Origin: an uncultured Chitinophagaceae bacterium
GTDB lineage: Bacteria; Bacteroidota; Bacteroidia; Chitinophagales; Chitinophagaceae
Direction of reading: 5' to 3'
Assembly (NCBI GenBank): GCA_936908745.1
Contig: CAKZFX010000011.1
Span: 248,001 to 312,000 of the forward strand
DNA: 64,000 bases
In this document: piece by piece, positions 59,413 to 64,000 of the stretch
How positions within the stretch are numbered: position 1 is the stretch's first letter
How the letters are laid out: the number at the start of each line of letters is the position of its first letter
Notes under the pieces: generated by a model
Seen by the model: the letters and a program-made list of their open reading frames with translations, nothing else
What the model was told of the DNA's origin: nothing
Databases searched by the model: none
Translations under genes and position numbers: made by a program

Positions 59413-60114
59413 ATGGAATATAATACAACAAGGAATCATCTGACGATGAGGGAATACGGGCGGCATGTGCAAAAGATGATCGAGCATGTGTTGACGATTG
59501 AAGACGATGAACGCAGGCAAAAAAACGCCTACGCCGTTATCGAACTGATGGGTTTCCTGAATCCGCACCTGAAAAACGTAGAAGATTTTCGCCATAAGCT
59601 CTGGGACCATCTTTTCCTGATTTCCGATTTTAAACTCGATGTAAAATCGCCTTACCCGATCCCTACACGGGAAGAACTGGAAGAGCGTCCTGCACCGCTT
59701 CCTTACCCAAAAAGGTATCCTAAGCACTCGCACCTGGGTAAGAACCTCGAAATGATCATTAAGAAAGCATTGGCTGAAGAAAACCCTGACAAACGACTGG
59801 GCTTTGCCAATGCGATCGCTTATTATATGAAGCTCGCCTACAACAACTGGCACAAAGAGCAGGTACACGATGATGCGATCCAGAGTGAATTGACAAATAT
59901 CACCGAAGGCCAGCTGACCTTTACCAATACACCGTTTGTAAAAGCGTTCCGCCCGCAGGAAGGCCGTGAAAATCGTGGCGGCGGCGGTTATGGCAAACAA
60001 CGTGGCAAGTTTCAGCAACGTGGCGGCGGTGGCGGCGGCAATAACAACCGTCGCAACGACGGAAGAGATAACCGCGGCGGTGGCGGTGGCAATTTCAAAA
60101 AGAAAAGATACTAA
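59413..60114 (+). CDS. DUF4290 protein with RGG-rich tail
   Basis: 233 residues. Residues 1-175 are the helical DUF4290 domain of Bacteroidota (MEYNTTRNHLTMREYGRHVQKMIEH, ELMGFLNPHLKNVEDFRHKLWDHLF). Residues ~185-233 are a low-complexity tail of Gly, Arg and Asn with RGG boxes, ending FKKKRY. RGG tails bind RNA and drive condensation in eukaryotes; in bacteria they are uncommon outside this phylum. It sits upstream of murA, a conserved neighbour, separated by a terminator. Function unknown; RNA binding inferred from the tail. Confidence 0.85.
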   Translation: MEYNTTRNHLTMREYGRHVQKMIEHVLTIEDDERRQKNAYAVIELMGFLNPHLKNVEDFRHKLWDHLFLISDFKLDVKSPYPIPTREELEERPAPLPYPKRYPKHSHLGKNLEMIIKKALAEENPDKRLGFANAIAYYMKLAYNNWHKEQVHDDAIQSELTNITEGQLTFTNTPFVKAFRPQEGRENRGGGGYGKQRGKFQQRGGGGGGNNNRRNDGRDNRGGGGGNFKKKRY

Positions 60115-60138
60115 GCGGTTCACAGCGCTATAACATTG

Positions 60139-60172
60139 AAAGTTGACAGAAAAACACTGTCAACTTTTTTTA
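60139..60172 (+). terminator. Terminator between the DUF4290 gene and murA
   Basis: AAAGTTGACAG (60139-60149) pairs with CTGTCAACTTT (60157-60167), perfect 11-bp stem, followed by TTTT. Confidence 0.95.
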
Positions 60173-60202
60173 TTTTTTACTTTGCAGCCCAAATACAACC
60201 TG

Positions 60203-61513
60203 ATGCATTCTTTTGAAGTAAGAGGAGGAAAAAAACTAAGCGGTGAAATTATTCCGCAGGGAGCAAAAAACGAAGCGCTGCAAATCATCAGCGCCGTGTT
60301 ACTCACGCCTGAAAAAGTTACTATTGCTAATATTCCAGATATTCTCGACGTAAACCTGCTGATTGAATTACTCCAGGAAATGAATGTAAAGGTAGACAGG
60401 GTGCAAAGAGATACCTGTGTGTTCCAGGCAGACGATGTAAATATTGATTACCTCCATAGCGAAACCTATAAAAAGAAAAGCGGCCGGTTGAGAGGCTCTG
60501 TAATGCTGGCCGGGCCGATGTTGTCCCGTTTCCGCAAAGCATTTATTCCACGTCCCGGCGGCGATAAAATTGGGCGCAGGCGCCTGGACACACATATTAT
60601 CGGTTTTGAAAAACTGGGCGCCAGCTTTAGTTACAACAATGATGATGGCTTTTTCCATCTGGAAGCACCGAACTTGAAAGGCGCGAATATGTTGCTCGAC
60701 GAGCCCTCTGTAACAGGCACCGCCAATATTATTATGGCCGCAGCCATGGCCAATGGTGTGACCACTATTTACAATGCCGCTTGTGAACCCTACATACAGC
60801 AGTTATGCAAAATGCTGAACCGCATGGGTGCAAAAATCACCGGCGTTGGCAGCAACCTGGTAACGATTGAAGGTGTCAGCTACCTCGGCGGCACCGAACA
60901 TCGCATGTTGCCGGATATGATCGAAGTGGGATCATTTATTGGTCTTGCTGCGATGACAAAAAGCGATATCACCATCAAGAATGCAGGCATTGAACATTTG
61001 GGTATTATTCCTGAAAAGTTTCAGCAACTTGGTATTCAAATGGAGTTTTCGGGTGATGATATTCATATCCCATCGCAGGAGTTGTATGAAATACAAACCT
61101 TCCTCGATGGCTCTATTCTTACGGTATATGACCATCCATGGCCGGGTTTCACCCCAGACTTATTGAGTATTTTTTTAGTGACCGCTATACAGGCCCGTGG
61201 TTCTGTATTGATCCATCAGAAAATGTTTGAAAGCCGTTTATTCTTTGTCGACAAACTCATTGATATGGGCGCAAGGATCGTTCTGTGTGATCCGCACCGT
61301 GCAGTGGTGATTGGTTTGGAAAGAGAACAACCGCTGCGGGGCATCACCATGAGCAGTCCCGATATTCGTGCGGGTGTTTCTTTGTTGATCGCTGCATTAA
61401 GCGCCGAAGGCAAAAGCACGATCCAGAACATTGAGCAGATAGATCGTGGCTACCAGTATATTGACGAGCGGTTGATAAAACTGGGTGCTGATATCAAACG
61501 GGTTTCTTCCTGA
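60203..61513 (+). CDS. murA: UDP-N-acetylglucosamine 1-carboxyvinyltransferase
   Basis: 436 residues from the ATG at 60203 (MHSFEVRGGKKLSGEI); the ATG at 60143 lies within the preceding terminator and adds no family sequence. EPSP-synthase fold with K22-N23 (GAKNEA) and the catalytic loop FIPRPGGDKIGRR. The loop has Asp121 where most MurA have the fosfomycin-reactive Cys, a change known in other groups and associated with natural fosfomycin resistance. First committed step of peptidoglycan synthesis. TTACTTTG box at 60177-60184. Its last codons are duplicated 153 bp downstream. Confidence 0.96.
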   Translation: MHSFEVRGGKKLSGEIIPQGAKNEALQIISAVLLTPEKVTIANIPDILDVNLLIELLQEMNVKVDRVQRDTCVFQADDVNIDYLHSETYKKKSGRLRGSVMLAGPMLSRFRKAFIPRPGGDKIGRRRLDTHIIGFEKLGASFSYNNDDGFFHLEAPNLKGANMLLDEPSVTGTANIIMAAAMANGVTTIYNAACEPYIQQLCKMLNRMGAKITGVGSNLVTIEGVSYLGGTEHRMLPDMIEVGSFIGLAAMTKSDITIKNAGIEHLGIIPEKFQQLGIQMEFSGDDIHIPSQELYEIQTFLDGSILTVYDHPWPGFTPDLLSIFLVTAIQARGSVLIHQKMFESRLFFVDKLIDMGARIVLCDPHRAVVIGLEREQPLRGITMSSPDIRAGVSLLIAALSAEGKSTIQNIEQIDRGYQYIDERLIKLGADIKRVSS

Positions 61514-61636
61514 TTTAATTTACCACGGAGTACACAAAGGAAATTGCACACAAAGAACACAGAGGGGTTTAAATAAACTTTGTGTACTCCGTGCTGCTCT
61601 TTGTGAGCTTTGTGGTTTTAAAATTTATCACAGTAG

Positions 61637-61666
61637 TGTGCGGATGTCAGGCGGGTTTCTTCCTGA
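61637..61666 (+). pseudogene. Duplicated murA C-terminal fragment
   Basis: Ten in-frame codons read CADVRRVSS-stop, aligned with GADIKRVSS-stop at 61484-61513, exactly 153 bp apart. The last 15 bases are identical and earlier changes are few. It has no start or upstream coding part, so it is a remnant of a tandem duplication. Confidence 0.75.
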
Positions 61667-61735
61667 TTTATTTACCACTAAGCACACAGGGGAATTTGCA
61701 CACAAAGAACACAGGGAGGTTTAACCACTGACCTG

Positions 61736-61780
61736 CCTGTCGGTCCGAAAGACACTGAGGACTCATTCGGAGCAGACAGG
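61736..61780. repeat. Mini-palindrome interrupted by a second palindrome
   Basis: Left half CCTGTCGG (61736-61743) and right half CAGACAGG (61773-61780) together make the element seen intact at 27389. Between them is a ~29-nt insert with ends TCCGAA (61744-61749) and TTCGGA (61766-61771). Confidence 0.75.
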
Positions 61781-62002
61781 GACTGCAAGACGCAAAGATC
61801 TTTTATTGCTCAGTGGTTCTCTGTTTTTCAGTGGCTCTCCGTGGCCTTTATTTACCACTAAGTACACAGAGGAAATTACTCACAAAGAACAAGGGAGGTT
61901 TTTAAAATAGCCTTTGTGTGCTCCGTGCAAATCTTTGTGAACTTTGTGGTTTTAAAATTTTCCCTTGCTATAAATTATAATCGCTTTTCCTTTTCTTTGC
62001 AC

Positions 62003-62581
62003 ATGGCATCCCGCAAACATAAACTCCTTGTTATTGCCGCTCCTTCCGGTGCAGGAAAAACATCTGTTACACGCCACCTGTTGCAAACGATGCCAGCCAA
62101 TCTTGCTTTTTCTATTTCGGCCGCCACCCGCCAGCCACGGAATAATGAACAAAATAATATCGACTATTATTTTATTAGCGTAGAGGATTTCCAGCAAAAG
62201 ATCCGCGAGGAAGAGTTTGTGGAATGGGAAATGGTATACGAAGGAAAATATTATGGTACGCTGAAATCAGAATTGCAACGCATCTGGAATGATGGCAAAG
62301 CGCCACTGCTGGACGTAGATGTGCAGGGCGGCATTCATATTCAGCAACAGTTTCCCGAAAGCTGTTTTTCTCTATTTATCGAACCACCCTCCATCGAAGA
62401 ATTAAGACGGCGACTGGAAGCAAGGGGCACCGAAACGCCCGAATCGCTGGAAGCCCGCATCAATAAAGCGGCTTATGAACTTTCATTCAAACATCATTTT
62501 GACAAAATAATCCTGAACGACCGGCTGGACAGGGCCTGCGCCGAGGCTGAAGAGGCTGTACGGGCTTTCCTGACGCTCTGA
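62003..62581 (+). CDS. gmk: Guanylate kinase
   Basis: 192 residues from the ATG at 62003; the longer frame from 61916 runs through the repeat array. P-loop APSGAGKTS (13-21), GMP-binding SISAATRQPRNNEQNNIDYYFIS and LLDVDVQGGIHIQ. It converts GMP to GDP. A near-consensus box (TTTTCTTTG, ending 61999) lies 3 nt before the ATG, predicting an almost leaderless mRNA. Confidence 0.96.
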   Translation: MASRKHKLLVIAAPSGAGKTSVTRHLLQTMPANLAFSISAATRQPRNNEQNNIDYYFISVEDFQQKIREEEFVEWEMVYEGKYYGTLKSELQRIWNDGKAPLLDVDVQGGIHIQQQFPESCFSLFIEPPSIEELRRRLEARGTETPESLEARINKAAYELSFKHHFDKIILNDRLDRACAEAEEAVRAFLTL

Positions 62582-62592
62582 CGGCATTTTTT

Positions 62593-62600
62593 TATCTTTG
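62593..62600 (+). promoter_or_regulatory. -7 box of the CNNM/CorC gene, 4 nt from the start codon
   Basis: TATCTTTG, exact TAnnTTTG, four bases before the ATG at 62605 and only 11 bases after the gmk stop. Confidence 0.7.
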
Positions 62601-62604
62601 TAGT

Positions 62605-63855
62605 ATGTTCGACTGGAAGACGATAGTTTTTTTCCTGCTCACCCTTTTATTAATGGGCTTTTTTGCCGGTATCGAAATGGCATTTTACAGCGCCAACCGC
62701 CTGAATATTGAGCTCAAGAAAAAACAAGGCGGCACCAGCGGTCAACTGCTTTCCCGCTTCGTGGATGCACCAGCCAGTTTCCTGGGCACCACCCTGATCG
62801 GCTTTAATATCTTTCTCGTCTTTTTTGCCTTGCAGATCAATACCGTGATGAAACCGGTGTGGAATTATTTTAAGATCGGTTATGATTCCATCCATATTAT
62901 TGTTGAAATAACGATGGCCACATTTGTGGTACTGGTGTTTGCCGAATTCATTCCCCGTGCCATTTTCAGGGCAAGAAGCAACACCTTGCTGATACGACTG
63001 GCGCAGCCTGTCAATTTCTTTTACCAGATGTTTTATCCATTGGCCGAAGGTTTGATCAAGCTGGCCGAATGGATGCTGAAATATGTGTTCAACCTGAAAC
63101 TGAACAAGAATAAAGAAGCGTTTAAACGCAGCGACCTGAAAAATCTTTTTCAACCCAACGTGGACGAAGAAAAACAGGAGCGCAATACACAGTTGCTGGA
63201 AAACGCACAGGAATTGCCACGGGTGAAAATCAGGCAATGCCTGGTGCCCCGCAAAGAAATCATCGGCATAGCCCATACCGCTACGATTGAAGAAGCCCGC
63301 ACCCAATTTGCTGAAACCAAGTTGAGCAAGCTGGTGGTGTATGAAAATAATATTGACCATATCGTTGGCTACCTGCACCAACTGGACCTGTTTAAACGCC
63401 CGGCCGACCTGCAATCCATCCTGCACCCGATACCTGCTGTGCCCGAAAGCATGAGCGCCACCGACCTGATCAGCAAATTCAGTCGCGAACGAAAAAGCAT
63501 TGCCTGGGTGGTGGATGAATTTGGCGGCACCGCCGGTATCATTACCATGGAAGATGTATTGGAAGAGTTGTTTGGCGAAATAGAAGATGAATACGATACG
63601 GATGAATTCATTGAAAAAAGGATTGCCGAAAACGAATACATTTTCTCCGGCCGCCTGGAACTGGATTACCTCGAAGAAAAATACGGTTTCAGCTTTCCGG
63701 GCGAGGACACCGAAACCCTGTCCGGTTATATTATCAACCACCACGAAACCATCCCCCGCCAAAAAGAACGGATCATCATCGACGACTACGAATTCGATAT
63801 TATCAACGTCAGCGACACCCGGATTGAAATGGTGAAGATGAAGAAACTGAAGTAG
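62605..63855 (+). CDS. CNNM/CorC-type membrane transporter (hemolysin-family, CBS pair)
   Basis: 416 residues. N-terminal CNNM domain with four membrane helices (about 7-27, 58-78, 92-112, 127-150), then two CBS domains (about 205-265 and 270-325; VPRKEIIGIAHTATIEEARTQF, AWVVDEFGGTAGIITMEDVLEELFGEIEDE) and the CorC/HlyC domain (330-412). The family exports Mg or Co ions and is often mislabelled hemolysin; the related GldE is a gliding protein with the same architecture. Which one this is cannot be decided here. Confidence 0.92.
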   Translation: MFDWKTIVFFLLTLLLMGFFAGIEMAFYSANRLNIELKKKQGGTSGQLLSRFVDAPASFLGTTLIGFNIFLVFFALQINTVMKPVWNYFKIGYDSIHIIVEITMATFVVLVFAEFIPRAIFRARSNTLLIRLAQPVNFFYQMFYPLAEGLIKLAEWMLKYVFNLKLNKNKEAFKRSDLKNLFQPNVDEEKQERNTQLLENAQELPRVKIRQCLVPRKEIIGIAHTATIEEARTQFAETKLSKLVVYENNIDHIVGYLHQLDLFKRPADLQSILHPIPAVPESMSATDLISKFSRERKSIAWVVDEFGGTAGIITMEDVLEELFGEIEDEYDTDEFIEKRIAENEYIFSGRLELDYLEEKYGFSFPGEDTETLSGYIINHHETIPRQKERIIIDDYEFDIINVSDTRIEMVKMKKLK

Positions 63856-63884
63856 AGTCGGGAGTAAATACCCTTTTAAATAAC

Positions 63885-63940
63885 GGGCGACGACGGGCTG
63901 CGAGAGGCGTGCAGCAAGTAGCTTAAAGCGAGCAGCCTGA
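63885..63940. repeat. AGCnnnn heptamer array
   Basis: Eight 7-nt units, best in AGCAAGT, AGCTTAA, AGCGAGC and AGCCTGA. Related to 28924-28986. Just before it, at 63854, are two GAGTCGG-type units like those in mutL. Confidence 0.75.
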
Positions 63941-63971
63941 ACTTTACGGAAAATCCCCCGCTTTAAGACCA

Positions 63972-64000
63972 ACTACAAACCATAAACTAAAAACTATAAA
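63972..64000. repeat. ACTATAA heptamer array at the right edge
   Basis: Four units (ACTACAA, ACCATAA, ACTAAAA, ACTATAA), running to the window edge. Same word family as 577-604. Confidence 0.7.

Larger units (their letters stand above)
61514..61955. repeat. CACAAAG-type inverted arrays with tandem duplication and nested palindrome
   Basis: Three related units start at about 61518, 61667 and 61855 with TTTACCACNNAGNACACA. In the first, CACGGAGTACACAAAG (61524-61539) pairs perfectly with CTTTGTGTACTCCGTG (61578-61593). The second unit is preceded by a copy of the end of murA (61637-61666) and interrupted by a palindromic insertion at 61736-61780. There is no gene in 61514-62002. Confidence 0.85.

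Noticed and set aside
61485..61724. 79-codon ORF after murA
   Set aside because: It starts inside murA in another frame and runs through the CACAAAG arrays; its own internal similarity is just the duplicated repeat.
62605..63855. Naming the CNNM/CorC gene gldE
   Set aside because: GldE shares the architecture, but nothing in sequence or context separates it from general CorC-type transporters.
1..64000. tRNA, rRNA, insertion sequence or prophage
   Set aside because: No cloverleaf, rRNA core sequence, transposase, integrase or phage structural gene was found on either strand.

Overview
The window is bacterial chromosome from a member of the Bacteroidota, most likely a Chitinophagaceae-like soil or freshwater organism. 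The evidence is gliding and type IX secretion (T9SS) genes (gldC, gldH, a PorG-like barrel, a cargo protein with a T9SS C-terminal sorting domain), GH3/serine-hydrolase fusion and RicT genes of the Bacteroidota type, and many promoters with the TAnnTTTG -7 box used by this phylum. Nearly everything is housekeeping. I see no rRNA, tRNA, CRISPR, prophage or insertion sequence. The only classical accessory module is a small RelE/ParE-type toxin-antitoxin pair.

Layout. 1-2.3 kb: TPR protein end, a 31-residue basic protein, RNase E/G. 2.4-9.5 kb: metalloprotease, radA, comF, a beta-helix lipoprotein, glutathione peroxidase, toxin-antitoxin, DNA polymerase III delta'. 9.5-9.9 kb: a likely structured RNA before ricT. 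11-22.5 kb: cell-wall recycling and hydrolysis (GH3-serine hydrolase fusion, PBP4-type dacB), mutL, an oxidoreductase, an arginase-fold protein, pheS. 23-31 kb: hydroxyacyl-CoA dehydrogenase, SDR, lpxD, an sRNA candidate, yicC, gldH and a two-component pair. 31-42.7 kb: batD, lipid genes (psd, cdsA), CPBP protease, dusB, a second peroxidase, aldehyde dehydrogenase, tadA, superoxide dismutase. 42.9-43.7 kb: rpmH-rnpA-yidD. 44-57.7 kb: a long minus-strand envelope cluster (glycosyltransferase, gldC, yqeY, cvpA, hydrolase, CBS protein, BamA-like barrel, nadK, porG-like, uppS, bamA, two ompH/skp, murI). 58-64 kb: T9SS cargo, DUF4290 protein, murA, gmk, CNNM/CorC protein.

The most unusual signal is not a gene. 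More than twenty arrays of degenerate tandem repeats with a strict 7-bp unit lie in the spaces between genes, using at least eight unrelated heptamer words (ATTGnnn, CATTTTC, AGTAYGA, GAGTCRG, CCTTnAA, AATGGTG, AGCnnnn, TTTGTAG). They abut or enter start codons, stop codons and promoters. In two lipoprotein genes (dacB, gldH) they encode the hydrophobic core of the signal peptide, and in mutL they encode the interdomain linker. They resemble the heptanucleotide STRR repeats of filamentous cyanobacteria.

A second layer is made of small palindromes (CCTGCCTGCGGCAGGCAGG type) that sit inside other repeats, at two loci in the same place of the same host repeat. This suggests mobile mini-palindromes. 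A third layer is CACAAAG-type inverted arrays after murA, where the last codons of murA are themselves duplicated.

Regulation visible in sequence: exact TAnnTTTG boxes precede many genes, often only 3-6 nt from the start codon, which predicts leaderless or nearly leaderless mRNAs and settles several start-codon choices. Rho-independent terminators are common. Two or three small RNA candidates are reported.
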